Origin: Devosia aquimaris
Lineage (GTDB): Bacteria; Pseudomonadota; Alphaproteobacteria; Rhizobiales; Devosiaceae
Length of the DNA stretch: 64,000 nt
Assembly: GCF_020169335.1 (NCBI RefSeq)
Contig: NZ_JAIEZN010000001.1
Span: 1,723,705-1,787,704 of the forward strand
Reading direction: 5' to 3'
The notes beneath the pieces are model-generated. The model made no database searches. It saw only the letters and a list, made by a program, of their open reading frames with translations, and was not told the origin of the DNA. The translations under genes and the position numbers were made by a program. The first letter of the stretch is position 1. Each line of letters begins with the position of its first letter. Positions 7,749 through 16,893 of this stretch are shown piece by piece.

Positions 7749-8948
7749 ATGTCCATCACCACCGGCCGCCCCTACCTCGCCATTCCGGGGCCGTCCGTCT
7801 CACCCGAGCGCGTGCTGTCCGCCATGCATCGCAGCGCCCCCAACATCTATGAGGGCGAAATCGTCGAGCTGACGCGCGCCATGATTCCCGATCTCAAGCG
7901 CGTCGCCCAGACCAGCCAGCATGTGGCCATCTACATCGCCAATGGCCATGGCGCCTGGGAGGCGGCCAATTGCAACATGTTCTCGCGCGGCGACAAGGCG
8001 CTGCTGGCCGCCACCGGACGCTTCGGCCATGGCTGGGCCGAGTCGCTCACACGCATGGGCGTGGACGTGCAGATCATCGATTTCGGCAAGTCACGCCCCG
8101 CCGATCCGCAGGCCATTGCCGATGCCCTGGCCGCCGACACGGCCCATGCCATCAAGGCCGTGCTGGTCACCCATGTCGACACCGCCTCCAGCGCCCGCAA
8201 TGACCTCGCGGCCATTCGCGCCGCCATCGACAGCACCGGCCACCCGGCTCTGCTCGCCGTCGACGCCATCGCCTCACTAGGCTGCGATGAGCTGCGCATG
8301 GATGCCTGGGGTATCGACGTGCTGGTCGGCGCCAGCCAGAAGGGGCTGATGCTGCCGCCCGGCCTGGGCTTTATCTGGTTTTCCGACAAGGCGCTGGAGC
8401 GCTCGCAGACCGCCGATCTCGTCACCCCCTATTGGGACTGGAAGCCGCGCGGCCTGGGCACCGAGTTCTGGCAGTTCTTCGGCGGGACCGCACCGACGCA
8501 CCACCTCTATGGCCTGCGCGAAGCCCTCACCATGATTCTGGATGAAGAGGGCCTCGAGCGGACCTGGGCCCGCCATCAGCGCCTCGCCCGTTCCGTCTGG
8601 GCCGCCTTTGACGCCTGGGGCCAGGGCAGCGCCATTGCGCTCAATGTCGCCGATGCGGAGTCACGCGGCTGGTCGGTCACCGCCGCCACCATTCCCAATG
8701 GCGGCGCCGGCGCCCTGCGCCGCTGGCTCGAAGCCGAGGCCGGCGTGACCCTGGGCATTGGCCTGGGCATGGCTGCCCCCAGCGAGCCCGCCTATCAGGA
8801 TTTCCTGCGCGTCGGCCACATGGGCCACGTCAACGCCCACATGACGCTGGGCGTGCTGGCCAGCATGGAAGCCGGCCTGCAGGCGCTGGGCATTCCCCAT
8901 GGCCCCGGTGCGGTCGAAGCGGCAGCTGGAGCCTTCGCCCAGCCCTGA
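7749..8948 (+). CDS. Alanine/serine-glyoxylate aminotransferase family protein
   Basis: A 399-residue fold-type I PLP enzyme of class V. It begins PYLAIPGPSVSPERVLSAM, the usual glyoxylate aminotransferase opening. The glycine-rich site is NGHGAWEAAN, the cofactor aspartate lies in VDAIASLGCDELRMD, and the Schiff-base lysine is K198 in GASQKGLMLPPGLGF. Such enzymes use serine or alanine as donor with glyoxylate; the serine-glyoxylate and alanine-glyoxylate types cannot be separated by eye. The ATG at 7749 gives a family-like N-terminus; an ATG at 7716 would add 11 residues. Its 3' end lies 6 bases from the convergent phosphatase gene. Confidence 0.88.
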   Translation: MSITTGRPYLAIPGPSVSPERVLSAMHRSAPNIYEGEIVELTRAMIPDLKRVAQTSQHVAIYIANGHGAWEAANCNMFSRGDKALLAATGRFGHGWAESLTRMGVDVQIIDFGKSRPADPQAIADALAADTAHAIKAVLVTHVDTASSARNDLAAIRAAIDSTGHPALLAVDAIASLGCDELRMDAWGIDVLVGASQKGLMLPPGLGFIWFSDKALERSQTADLVTPYWDWKPRGLGTEFWQFFGGTAPTHHLYGLREALTMILDEEGLERTWARHQRLARSVWAAFDAWGQGSAIALNVADAESRGWSVTAATIPNGGAGALRRWLEAEAGVTLGIGLGMAAPSEPAYQDFLRVGHMGHVNAHMTLGVLASMEAGLQALGIPHGPGAVEAAAGAFAQP

Positions 8949-8954
8949 CGCCCG

Positions 8955-9773
8955 TCAGAACGTAAACACCTGCCGCCGCAGTTCGTCCCAGGCGTCCTTG
9001 TCCACGGCAACCAGCAGGCCGCCATCGACATGGCTGGGCCGATAGGGCTGTCCATCGAGCCGGGCAGCGTAGGCATTGGCCTCCTGGCTCATCAGCGCGC
9101 CACCCAGATGGTCCCAGGGCATCAGCTTGTTCCAGCAGCCGAATTGGGCGTGGCCGGACACCAGCGTGCGATATTCGTGGCCCGCGCAGCGGAAATTGGA
9201 CACCACGCGCACCTTGGCCAGATTGCTCAGCACCTCGGCGCGCCGGTCGGCCGGCAGATAGGACACGGAGACACAGCCCACCATCTCCGCCAACGGCAGC
9301 GGCGCGGCCACCTGCATGCGCACGGCCTCGCCATTGGGGCGGCGCAGCCAGGCGCCCGCGCCCTTTTCGGCCATCATCCAGTCGTCGCCCATCGGGTCGT
9401 AGATAATGCCGGCAATCGTCTCGCCCTTGGAGACCACGGCGGCCATGGTGGCAAACAGCGGCAGCCCGGCGGCGTAATTGGCCGTGCCGTCGATAGGGTC
9501 GACCACCACGGCGAAATCGGCATCGGCCAGCCGGCCCAGCAGCGCCGGATCGGCAGCCACAGATTCCTCACCCACGAACAGGGCATCGGGCATCACCTGC
9601 GCCAGGCGCGCCTTGATCGCCTCTTCGGTGGCCACATCGGCCTCGGTCACCAGATCGATGGCTTCGGTCTTGGTATGCACCATGCTGGCATCGAGCCGGC
9701 GAAAGCGCGGCAGGGCCTCGGCCCGGGCGGCGTCGCGCAGGATGCCCGCCAGTTCCATCACGTCAAAATTCAA
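8955..9773 (-). CDS. Inositol monophosphatase family protein
   Basis: A 272-residue Mg-dependent phosphatase of the IMPase/FIG superfamily. Metal-site motifs are [15 protein letters not shown] at residues 68-71, DPIDGT at 92-97 and PWDHLGG with D221. Possible substrates are inositol phosphate, histidinol phosphate or PAP; the sequence does not decide. The reading starts at a TTG (9773) that overlaps the ttcA stop as TTGA and has GAGGA seven bases upstream. An ATG at 9758 would lose only five residues. It is translationally coupled to ttcA. Confidence 0.87.
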   Translation of the reverse strand: MNFDVMELAGILRDAARAEALPRFRRLDASMVHTKTEAIDLVTEADVATEEAIKARLAQVMPDALFVGEESVAADPALLGRLADADFAVVVDPIDGTANYAAGLPLFATMAAVVSKGETIAGIIYDPMGDDWMMAEKGAGAWLRRPNGEAVRMQVAAPLPLAEMVGCVSVSYLPADRRAEVLSNLAKVRVVSNFRCAGHEYRTLVSGHAQFGCWNKLMPWDHLGGALMSQEANAYAARLDGQPYRPSHVDGGLLVAVDKDAWDELRRQVFTF

Positions 9774-10651
9774 CTCTGCGTCCTCTTCTCGAACAGGGCA
9801 TTGAAGTCAAACAGCCGGCTGTCGAGCATATGGCTGGGATTGATGTTCCCTAGCGCACGGATCATGACGTCCTTGCGACCGGGCATGCGTTTCTCGATAT
9901 CGCTGAGCATGGCCTTCATGGCATTGCGCTCAAGCCCATCCTGCGACCCGCACAGGTCACAGGGAATGATCGGAAACGCCATGGCATCCGAGAAGCGTTG
10001 CAAATCCTCTTCGCCGCAATAGATCAGCGGGCGCAGCACCTCGATGTCGCCCTCGTCGTTGAGCAGACGCGGCGGCATGGCCGCCAGCTTGCCGCCGTGA
10101 AACAGGTTCATGAAGAAAGTTTCGAGGCTATCGTCGCGGTGATGGCCCAGCACCAGCGCGGTGCAGCCCTCCTCCCGCGCGATGCGGTAGAGATTGCCGC
10201 GCCGCAGCCGGCTGCACAGCGAGCAATAGGTTGCCCCGGCCGGCAGCTTGTCGGTGACGATGGAATAGGTGTCCTGATATTCGATGCGATGGGCAATCCC
10301 CAGGCCCGACAGGAATTCGGGCAGGATATGCTTGGGGAAATTGGGCTGGCCCTGGTCGAGATTGCAGGCCACCAGCTCCACCGGCAGCATGCCGCGCCAT
10401 TTGAGGTCGAGCAGCAGCGCCAGCATGGAATAGCTGTCCTTGCCGCCGCTCAGCGCCACCAGCCATTTCTCGCCCGGCCGCACCATGCCGAACTTGTCCA
10501 GCGCCTCGCGCGTCAGCCGGATCAGCCGCTTGCGCAGCTTGTTGAACTCGCCCGAACGCGGCGCCTGCGCATAAATGGGGGGACCGCCGGCCTCGGTCTC
10601 GTCAGCGCTGCTGGCCGCGCTTTCCATTACCTCGCTCATGGCGAAACTCAC
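9770..10651 (-). CDS. ttcA: tRNA 2-thiocytidine(32) synthetase TtcA
   Basis: A 293-residue PP-loop ATPase. The ATP-binding loop SGGKDS is at residues 68-73. The [4Fe-4S] ligands of the TtcA family are C143 and C146 (CSLC) and a distal cysteine in CDLCGSQ (C231/C234). [20 protein letters not shown] is the conserved central helix. The enzyme thiolates C32 of certain tRNAs in an ATP- and iron-sulfur-dependent reaction. Its first 30 residues are a poorly conserved, acidic tail. It is first in a two-gene unit with the phosphatase gene, and divergent from the BacA-like gene across 152 bases. Confidence 0.93.
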   Translation of the reverse strand: MSFAMSEVMESAASSADETEAGGPPIYAQAPRSGEFNKLRKRLIRLTREALDKFGMVRPGEKWLVALSGGKDSYSMLALLLDLKWRGMLPVELVACNLDQGQPNFPKHILPEFLSGLGIAHRIEYQDTYSIVTDKLPAGATYCSLCSRLRRGNLYRIAREEGCTALVLGHHRDDSLETFFMNLFHGGKLAAMPPRLLNDEGDIEVLRPLIYCGEEDLQRFSDAMAFPIIPCDLCGSQDGLERNAMKAMLSDIEKRMPGRKDVMIRALGNINPSHMLDSRLFDFNALFEKRTQS

Positions 10652-10803
10652 TTTCCTTCAGTCCCGTTGCTGATAGCGCCCCAGCGTCCCCAGGGGAAGG
10701 GCAAGCGCGGACGCCCAACCTTACGAAAGATTAAGTTCTTCAACTTGCTTTAGTCCAAATACGACAGCTAGATGAAGCCCTTCCCTCGGCACCCAGGAGT
10801 CGC

Positions 10804-12204
10804 GTGGTGTTTCGTTCCTTTTTCCCCGTTCCCAAGATCTTCTTTGGTTCCGCCGTCGTCTGGATGCTGCTGACCACGCTGCTCTATCAGCTCGCCGGCG
10901 ATCCGGTTCGCTCGGTCATCAGCATTGACCGGTTCCTGGCACCCGCCATCTGCGCACCTGCCGAAGTCCCAGCCGACCAGGCCACTGTTGCCGACGATGC
11001 ATTACCGGCCCCAACCGCCGGGGCGGCGACCACCAACCCCAATGCCCCGGCCAGCACCGAGAGTGCCGCGCCGACCGCGGCAGCCACCACAGCGGTGGCC
11101 AACTGCGTCGTTGAGGACACCAACTTCCTCAACGGCGGCCGCATCTGGGAGTATTGGTACATCTTCCTGTCCACTGTCGTCTTCTGCGCCTTCTGGTACT
11201 TCTACAAGCGCAACGAATGGTACTGGTGGTCGGTCGTTGGCAGCGCAGCGCTCTATCTGGCCACCTATAGCCAGGTGCAGCTCAGCGCCTTCATCAATGA
11301 CTGGCAGGGCAATTTCTTCGACGTTCTCCAGCGCGCCCTCGGCGAGCCCGGTTCGGTTTCGCCGGCCGAATTCTACCCCTATGTGGTCACGCTCTTCGCC
11401 GTCCTGCTGCCCAACATCATCTTCCTTGTGCTGCTGGCCTTCTTCAATTCCCACTACGTCTTCCGCTGGCGCAAGGCGATGACGTCCTACTACATGCAGT
11501 CTTGGCAGGCAGTCCGCAGCACCGAAGGCGCTGCCCAGCGTGTTCAGGAAGACACCATGCGCTTTGCCTCCATCGTGGAAGATCTGGGCACCAGTTTCCT
11601 CGATTCCCTGCTGACCCTGGTGGTGTTCCTCCCCATCTTGTGGGGCCTTTCGACCCACATCACCGAGCTGCCCTTCTTCGGCGCCATCCCGGGCAGCCTG
11701 GTCTGGATCGCTCTGGTTGTTGCCGCCTTCGGCACCGCCCTGCTCTGGATTGTCGGCATCCGCCTGCCCGGCCTCAACTTCGAAAACCAGAAGGTTGAAG
11801 CCGCGCTGCGCAAGGAGCTGGTCTATGGCGAGGACGACCCCGAGCGTGCCAGCCCGGCCAGCTTCCGCGAGCTCTTCGCCAATGTGCAGAAGAACTATTA
11901 CCGGCTCTACTTCCACTACACCTACTTCAACCTGGCGCGGTATGCCTATCTCCAGGTCGCCGGCTATGTGCCCCTGTTGACGCTGTCGCCCTCGATCCTG
12001 GCCGGCACCATCACCTTGGGCATCTACCAGCAGGTGCAGCAGGCCTTCGGCCAGGTGGCGAGCTCGTTCCAGTTCTTCGCTCGCGCCTGGACCACCATTG
12101 TCGAGCTGCAGTCCATCTACCTGCGCCTGCACCGCTTCGAGGCCTTCATTCCCCGCGATCAGGAGCCGATCAAGGAGAGCCTGAGCGGCGCCGCGTCGGT
12201 CTAG
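10804..12204 (+). CDS. SbmA/BacA-like peptide transporter
   Basis: A 466-residue inner-membrane protein of the SbmA/BacA peptide transporter family. Signature stretches are FINDWQGNFFDVLQRAL, FRWRKAMTSYYMQSWQ, EGAAQRVQEDTMRFASIVEDLG and the C-terminal FFARAWTTIVELQSIYLRLHRF. The family imports antimicrobial and nodule peptides, bleomycin and B12-like compounds, driven by a proton gradient. This copy is longer than SbmA (about 406 residues): between the first membrane segment and the core is an Ala/Thr/Pro-rich stretch of about 60 residues (50-105) that should face the periplasm. GTG at 10804 or 10807 is the start; AGGAG is at 10795-10799. Confidence 0.85.
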   Translation: MVFRSFFPVPKIFFGSAVVWMLLTTLLYQLAGDPVRSVISIDRFLAPAICAPAEVPADQATVADDALPAPTAGAATTNPNAPASTESAAPTAAATTAVANCVVEDTNFLNGGRIWEYWYIFLSTVVFCAFWYFYKRNEWYWWSVVGSAALYLATYSQVQLSAFINDWQGNFFDVLQRALGEPGSVSPAEFYPYVVTLFAVLLPNIIFLVLLAFFNSHYVFRWRKAMTSYYMQSWQAVRSTEGAAQRVQEDTMRFASIVEDLGTSFLDSLLTLVVFLPILWGLSTHITELPFFGAIPGSLVWIALVVAAFGTALLWIVGIRLPGLNFENQKVEAALRKELVYGEDDPERASPASFRELFANVQKNYYRLYFHYTYFNLARYAYLQVAGYVPLLTLSPSILAGTITLGIYQQVQQAFGQVASSFQFFARAWTTIVELQSIYLRLHRFEAFIPRDQEPIKESLSGAASV

Positions 12205-12344
12205 TCCGGCACACCACTCCATTTGGCGCTGCGATGGCCGCGCCAAACGACCTCGGCGCACGTCCTGCCTGTTTTCAGGCCAGGGCAGTGCCCGCGACGA
12301 CCCAATCTGCGCGGCGGCACATTCAACGAACCCGTCACAGCAAA

Positions 12345-12375
12345 GCAAAAGGGCCGCTCCGAAGAGCGGCCCTTT
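12345..12375 (-). terminator. Intrinsic terminator after rpsD
   Basis: A perfect 12-bp stem, with arms 12348-12359 and 12364-12375 and a 4-base loop, ends on the minus strand in a T-rich run (TTTTGCTTTG). It lies 22 bases after the rpsD stop. Confidence 0.85.
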
Positions 12376-12397
12376 CCAATTCTGAAATTCGTTTCGC

Positions 12398-13015
12398 TTA
12401 GCGCGAGTAGAATTCGACGACCAGGTTCGGTTCCATCTGGACCGGGTACGGCACGTCCGACAGGCCCGGGACGCGGGCGAAGACGGCGGTCATCTTGTTG
12501 TGGTCGACTTCCACATAGTCCGGCACATCGCGCTCGGCCAGCTGGGTGGCTTCCAGCAGCACGGTCAGCTGCTTGGAGCGCTCGCGCACTTCGATCTTGT
12601 CGCCAACCTTGACCTGGTAGGACGGGATGTTGACACGCTTACCATTGACCAGGATGTGGCCGTGGCTGACGAACTGGCGGGCAGCGAACACGGTCGGCAC
12701 GAACTTTGCGCGGTAGACCACGGCGTCCAGACGGCTCTCGAGCAGGCCGATCAGGTTCTCGCCGGTGTCGCCCTTGACGCGGGCAGCTTCGGTGTAGAGG
12801 CGCTTGAACGCCTTTTCAGTGACCGAGCCGTAGTAGCCCTTGAGCTTTTGCTTGGCGCGCAGCTGCAGACCGTAGTCCGAGAGCTTGCCCTTGCGGCGCT
12901 GGCCATGCTGGCCGGGGCCATAGGCACGGGCGTTGAGCGGGGACTTCGGACGGCCCCAGATGTTTTCGCCAAGACGGCGATCGATCTTGTACTTGACTGA
13001 ATGACGCTTCGACAT
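12398..13015 (-). CDS. rpsD: 30S ribosomal protein S4
   Basis: A 205-residue uS4 protein, full family length. It opens [21 protein letters not shown], and the S4 RNA-binding domain is visible as [37 protein letters not shown]. It binds 16S rRNA early in small-subunit assembly. The N-terminal zinc-finger cysteines found in some S4 proteins are absent. The ATG at 13015 was taken because the sequence upstream in frame is unrelated to S4. A sigma-70-like promoter (13143-13171) and an intrinsic terminator bracket it, so it is monocistronic, as usual in this class. Confidence 0.97.
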   Translation of the reverse strand: MSKRHSVKYKIDRRLGENIWGRPKSPLNARAYGPGQHGQRRKGKLSDYGLQLRAKQKLKGYYGSVTEKAFKRLYTEAARVKGDTGENLIGLLESRLDAVVYRAKFVPTVFAARQFVSHGHILVNGKRVNIPSYQVKVGDKIEVRERSKQLTVLLEATQLAERDVPDYVEVDHNKMTAVFARVPGLSDVPYPVQMEPNLVVEFYSR

Positions 13016-13142
13016 CGCGTATCCTTCTAACAGGTGAATGGATCGCGCCCTCCTCTGCCATCCCGAGGGATGACCGACAGACCCCAATAATTCAGGAGAT
13101 CCCGGGTGCGCCTACGGGCCAATGGCCCCAATAGGTGGGCGG

Positions 13143-13171
13143 GTGATAGGCAATTGCGACGGTTTCGTCAA
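13143..13171 (-). promoter_or_regulatory. Likely rpsD promoter
   Basis: On the minus strand, TTGACG is followed by 17 bases and TATCAC, close to the sigma-70 consensus with ideal spacing. The -35 box overlaps the TGA stop of the upstream MFS gene. The rpsD start is about 128 bases downstream, leaving room for an S4-type leader. Confidence 0.6.
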
Positions 13172-14436
13172 GCGGCCTCGGGATCGCTGCTGCCATCGGC
13201 GACCATCTTCTTGTCCAGGCTCCGCTGATTGCGCAGCCCCGGGAAGATGATGCTCCAGAGAACGGCGATGCCCATGGCGCCCAATCCGCCCACCACCACG
13301 GCCGCCACGGGCCCGATGAAATGGGCCACCGTGCCGGCGCGGAACTCGCCCAACTCGTTGGAGGCGCCAATGAACACCGAGTTCACGGCATTGACACGCC
13401 CGCGCACTTCCTCTGGGGTCCACAGCTGCATGATGGTCTCGCGGATGGTGACGCTGACCATATCGGCCGCGCCCACCAGCGCCAGGGCGGGAATGGAAAT
13501 CCACACCGTCGTGGACAGCCCGAAGATGAAAGTGAAAAGGCCGAACAGGCCCACGAACAGGAACAGCAACTTGCCGGCATGGTCGCGGATCGGGAATCGG
13601 GTCAGCACCAGCGCCATGACAATGGCGCCCACGCCCGGCGCGGCACGCAGCAGGCCCAGCTCTTCCGGCCCGGCATGCAGAATATCCTTGGTGTAGACCG
13701 GCAGCAGCGCCACCGCCCCGCCCATCAGCACGGCAAACATGTCCAGCGAAATGGCGCCCAGCACCACCTTGTTGGAAAAGATGTAGCGGAAGCCGCCAAA
13801 CATGGTCTCAAGGCTGGTCGCCTGCCCCCCGCTCTTCTGCGCCGGCTTGGGAATCAGCAGCACGCTGACCATGGCGATCAGCAGCAGCACGGCCCCGGTG
13901 CCAAAGGCCACCGTCGGCCCCAAGCCATAGAGCAACCCGCCCGCCGCCGGCCCCATGATCGAGGCAAACTGCCAGGCCGAGGCATTGACGGTGATGGCAT
14001 TGCTCAGCGCTTGGGGCGGCACCAGGTTTGGCGCCAGCGACTGCGCCGCCGGGCCCCAGAAGGCCCGCGCCGTACCCAGCACGATTAGAATGCCGAAGAT
14101 CGGCCAGACTTCGTGGGCCTCGGCATTGACGAACACCAGGAAGCCCAGCGCGCAGAGCATTTCGACGCTCAGGCAGATCGCCATGATGGCGCGGCGGTTG
14201 AAGCGGTCAGCCGTCAGCCCGGTCACCAGCATGAGCAGCAGCGACGGCAGGAACAGGCTCAGCCCCACCAGCCCGAGCAGGAACACATCGCCGGTCACGT
14301 CATAGATTTGCCAGGCGATCGACACCGACATGATCTGCACGGCAAAGCTGACCAGCAGGGTCGTCAGCCAGAAAAAGCGGAAGCCGATGTAGGAGAAGGC
14401 AATGCGGGAGGGGTCGGCGGGACTGTGCGTGCTCAT
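13168..14436 (-). CDS. MFS transporter, EntS/MFS_3-like
   Basis: A 422-residue carrier with 12 segments. The N-terminus FSYIGFRFFWLTTLLVSFAVQIMSVSIAWQIYD and motif A-like GLTADRFNRRAIM place it in the MFS_3 group that includes the enterobactin exporter EntS. WTPEEVRGRVNAVNSVFIGASNELGEFRAGTVAHFIG is the conserved segment 10-11 region. The substrate is not indicated by neighbours. The charged C-terminal tail (SLDKKMVADGSSDPEAA) is cytoplasmic. The gene end overlaps the rpsD promoter, and no terminator separates the two. Confidence 0.83.
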   Translation of the reverse strand: MSTHSPADPSRIAFSYIGFRFFWLTTLLVSFAVQIMSVSIAWQIYDVTGDVFLLGLVGLSLFLPSLLLMLVTGLTADRFNRRAIMAICLSVEMLCALGFLVFVNAEAHEVWPIFGILIVLGTARAFWGPAAQSLAPNLVPPQALSNAITVNASAWQFASIMGPAAGGLLYGLGPTVAFGTGAVLLLIAMVSVLLIPKPAQKSGGQATSLETMFGGFRYIFSNKVVLGAISLDMFAVLMGGAVALLPVYTKDILHAGPEELGLLRAAPGVGAIVMALVLTRFPIRDHAGKLLFLFVGLFGLFTFIFGLSTTVWISIPALALVGAADMVSVTIRETIMQLWTPEEVRGRVNAVNSVFIGASNELGEFRAGTVAHFIGPVAAVVVGGLGAMGIAVLWSIIFPGLRNQRSLDKKMVADGSSDPEAA

Positions 14437-14535
14437 GGCGGGGAATGTGCACGGCGCTCGCCCGCCGTCAAAGGCGAAATGCGGGCAAAACGTACAGCGA
14501 CAGCGCTTTCTTGGCCGGGCGTCGCAGCTGTGCCG

Positions 14536-15339
14536 CTATTCGTCCTTTGGCGCCGGTTTCTGCCGGTTGGGATTGGGCCGTTCGTGCCGCCGGTCGATCG
14601 AGGAGATCACCCCACGCAGCGTGCGCACCTCCTGGCTGGAGAACTGCCCGCGCGTCAGCGCCGTGCGCAGATTGTCCACCATGCCGGGACGCTTGTCGGC
14701 GGACGTGAAGAAGCCCGACTGGTCCAACACGCCTTCGAGATGCTCGAACAGCCCCACCAGTTCGCTGCGCGGCGCCACGTCCTGCCGGCTGCTGCCGATG
14801 GGCAGCGTCTCGGCCTGCCCCGACTGCCGCCGCCACTCATAGGCCAGGATCAGCACGGCCTGGGCGATATTGAGCGAGGCAAAGGCCGGCTCCACCGGCA
14901 GGGTGACGATCATGTCGGCCAGCGCCACCTCTTCATTGAGCAGGCCCCATTTTTCCCGGCCGAACAGCAGCCCGGCCTTCTGCCCGCCGCCGATATGGGC
15001 CACCATGCGCGTCGCCGCCTCGTCCGGGCCGATCACATCCTTCTGGATGCCGCGCGCCCGCGCGGTGGTGGCATAAACCAGCGTCAGATCGGCAATGGCC
15101 TCTTCTAGCGTCTCGAACACCGTCACCCGCTCGATCACATGGTCGGCGCGCGAGGCGGTTGCTACCGCCTTCTCATTGGGCCAGCCGTCGCGTGGCCGCA
15201 CCAGGCGCAGGTCCCAAAGGCCGAAATTGGCCATGGCCCGCGCCGCCGTGCCGATATTCTCGCCCAGCTGCGGCTCGCACAGGATCACCACCGGTGTCGG
15301 CTTGAAGTCGATTTGGATCGATGAATCTGTTCCGGCCAT
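14536..15339 (-). CDS. trmJ: tRNA (cytidine/uridine-2'-O-)-methyltransferase TrmJ
   Basis: A 267-residue SPOUT-fold methyltransferase of the TrmH/TrmJ group. Motif 1 is LGENIGTAARAMANFGL with the catalytic arginine, motif 2 is LLFGREKWGLLNEEVALAD, and motif 3 is EPAFASLNIAQAVLILAYEWRR. The C-terminal 90 residues form the TrmJ-specific dimer and tRNA extension. TrmJ methylates position 32 of several tRNAs; interestingly ttcA, which thiolates C32, is in the same window. The ATG at 15339 has GAGAGCAGG upstream. Confidence 0.9.
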   Translation of the reverse strand: MAGTDSSIQIDFKPTPVVILCEPQLGENIGTAARAMANFGLWDLRLVRPRDGWPNEKAVATASRADHVIERVTVFETLEEAIADLTLVYATTARARGIQKDVIGPDEAATRMVAHIGGGQKAGLLFGREKWGLLNEEVALADMIVTLPVEPAFASLNIAQAVLILAYEWRRQSGQAETLPIGSSRQDVAPRSELVGLFEHLEGVLDQSGFFTSADKRPGMVDNLRTALTRGQFSSQEVRTLRGVISSIDRRHERPNPNRQKPAPKDE

Positions 15340-15404
15340 GGCCCTGCTCTCTTGGTTGGGCGCACATACCGTGTTTTGGCCGCCGCTGGCAAATGCCCGC
15401 CGCG

Positions 15405-15986
15405 CTAGTCCGCCGCCTGTTCACGGCGCATGGCGTTCCATTCCGGCCACAGCATGGCATAGACGAATTCCTCGTCCCAGCCGCCCTTGAACGCCGCATG
15501 TTCGCGGAAATGGGCTTCCCGCCGCATGCCCAGCCGCTCCATCAGCCGCCAGCTCGGCGCATTGGCGGTGTGGCAGCGCGCCGAGACGCGGTGCATGTCG
15601 CAGGGGCCGAAGGCCAGGTCGAGCATGGCATTGGCCGCCTCGGTGGCAAAGCCCTGCCCCTGGTGCGCCGGATCCAGGATCCAGCCCAGCTCGCCCTGCC
15701 GTGCCTCGACATTGCGCCAGATCAGCGACATCTCCCCGATCACGCAATTGTTCTCCGCCAGCTCCACCGCCAGCACGATCTTGTCACCCTCGACATCAAG
15801 CGCCACCTGCCCGGTGCGCTGCTGCACGGCCATGGCGCATTCGTCCCGGCTCAGTGGCCCGTCGAACAGATAGCGCGCCACCGCTTCAAGTCGGCGATAG
15901 GCAAACACCGCGTCGACATCTCCGCGCGTGAACGGGCGCAGCCGCAGGCGCTGGGTGCTGACTGGATAGTCTGGATAGGCGGCCAT
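15405..15986 (-). CDS. GNAT family (RimJ/RimL-type) acetyltransferase
   Basis: A 193-residue Acetyltransf_3 protein. STQRLRLRPFTRGDVDAVFAY is the typical N-terminal strand, LGWILDPAHQGQGFATEAAN holds the acetyl-CoA loop Q-G-Q-G-F-A, and RVSARCHTANAPSWRLMERLG is the last GNAT motif. Members acetylate ribosomal proteins, polyamines or small molecules; the target is unknown. The ATG at 15986 is preceded by GGAGG at 8 bases, which selects it over an earlier in-frame ATG at 16019. Divergent from the GFA gene. Confidence 0.85.
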   Translation of the reverse strand: MAAYPDYPVSTQRLRLRPFTRGDVDAVFAYRRLEAVARYLFDGPLSRDECAMAVQQRTGQVALDVEGDKIVLAVELAENNCVIGEMSLIWRNVEARQGELGWILDPAHQGQGFATEAANAMLDLAFGPCDMHRVSARCHTANAPSWRLMERLGMRREAHFREHAAFKGGWDEEFVYAMLWPEWNAMRREQAAD

Positions 15987-16084
15987 AGCGTCCCCCTCCG
16001 GGCGCAGCACTCTTGCCATTGTCGACTGCAAACGCAAGCCGCCTCCCCTTGCCGCGCCTTCGGCGCCATGCCAGCCTGTGGCCC

Positions 16085-16525
16085 ATGAGCTCGCCGGCCC
16101 GCCCACAAATTGACATCGCCGCCCGCTGCGCCTGCGGCGCCATTGGCCTGGCCGTTTCTGGTCAAGTTGTATCCATGTTGCTGTGTTCCTGCCTGGATTG
16201 CCAGCGCGCCACCGGCAGCGGCCATTCCAGTGTCGCTCTGGTGCCCACATCGGCGCTCACCGTCACCGGCACGCCGAAATCTGTATCCAGAAAAGCCGAT
16301 TCCGGCGCCGCCTTCACGCGCCACTTCTGCGGCGAATGCGGCATGCCGCTCTATGGGCAATCGTCCCGCGCGCCCGATCTGCGCATGCTGGCCGTCGGCT
16401 TTTTCGCCGGCCAGACCAATTGGTTCGCCCCACGACAGCTCATTTTTGCACGCAGCCAGCAGGCCTGGGACCTGGTGGGCGACCATATCGCCCGGCATCA
16501 ACGCTATCGGGAGTCACCGCCATGA
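16085..16525 (+). CDS. GFA/CENP-V domain protein
   Basis: A 146-residue zinc protein of the glutathione-dependent formaldehyde-activating (GFA) fold. Zinc ligands are seen as CACGAI, CSCLDCQRATGS and CGECGMPLY. True S-hydroxymethylglutathione synthase activity is doubtful in most members, so only the fold is claimed. The ATG at 16085 precedes SSPARPQIDIAARC. Its stop overlaps the ATG of the TfoX-like gene (ATGA), showing coupling. A second GFA gene lies at 35568. Confidence 0.85.
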   Translation: MSSPARPQIDIAARCACGAIGLAVSGQVVSMLLCSCLDCQRATGSGHSSVALVPTSALTVTGTPKSVSRKADSGAAFTRHFCGECGMPLYGQSSRAPDLRMLAVGFFAGQTNWFAPRQLIFARSQQAWDLVGDHIARHQRYRESPP

Positions 16526-16857
16526 GCCTGGCGTCCGACGAACTGAGTGACCGGATTCGCGCCCTTGTGCCGCCCGGCCTGGTGCTGCGCGAACAGAAGA
16601 TGTTCGGCGCAGTCGCCTTCATGCTCGATGGCAATATGCTGGTCGCACCAATGAAGGATGGCGCCCTGCTGGTGCGCACCGGCAAGGACGCGCAGGCCGA
16701 CGCCCTCACCCGCCCCGGTGCCGCCGTCATGAGCATGACGGGCCGCACCATGTCCGGCTTTGTCGAGGTCTCTGGCGATGCCATCGAAGATGACGATGCG
16801 CTCAACCAATGGCTCGAGCTGGCCCTGGCCTTCGTGCGCACCCTACCGCCGAAATAG
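16522..16857 (+). CDS. TfoX N-terminal domain protein
   Basis: A 111-residue protein made of the TfoX_N domain alone. The opening VPPGLVLREQKMFGAVAFMLDGNMLVAPMKDGALLVRTG has the family pattern (K-K/R-M-F-G-x-x-x-F-x-x-x-G-x-M). It lacks the C-terminal TfoX domain, so a competence role as in Haemophilus is not supported. It is coupled by ATGA to the GFA gene. Function unknown, cytoplasmic. Confidence 0.85.
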   Translation: MSLASDELSDRIRALVPPGLVLREQKMFGAVAFMLDGNMLVAPMKDGALLVRTGKDAQADALTRPGAAVMSMTGRTMSGFVEVSGDAIEDDDALNQWLELALAFVRTLPPK

Positions 16858-16893
16858 CCGACCCCACATTGCGGGATCGGCCAACGTTCCGGT

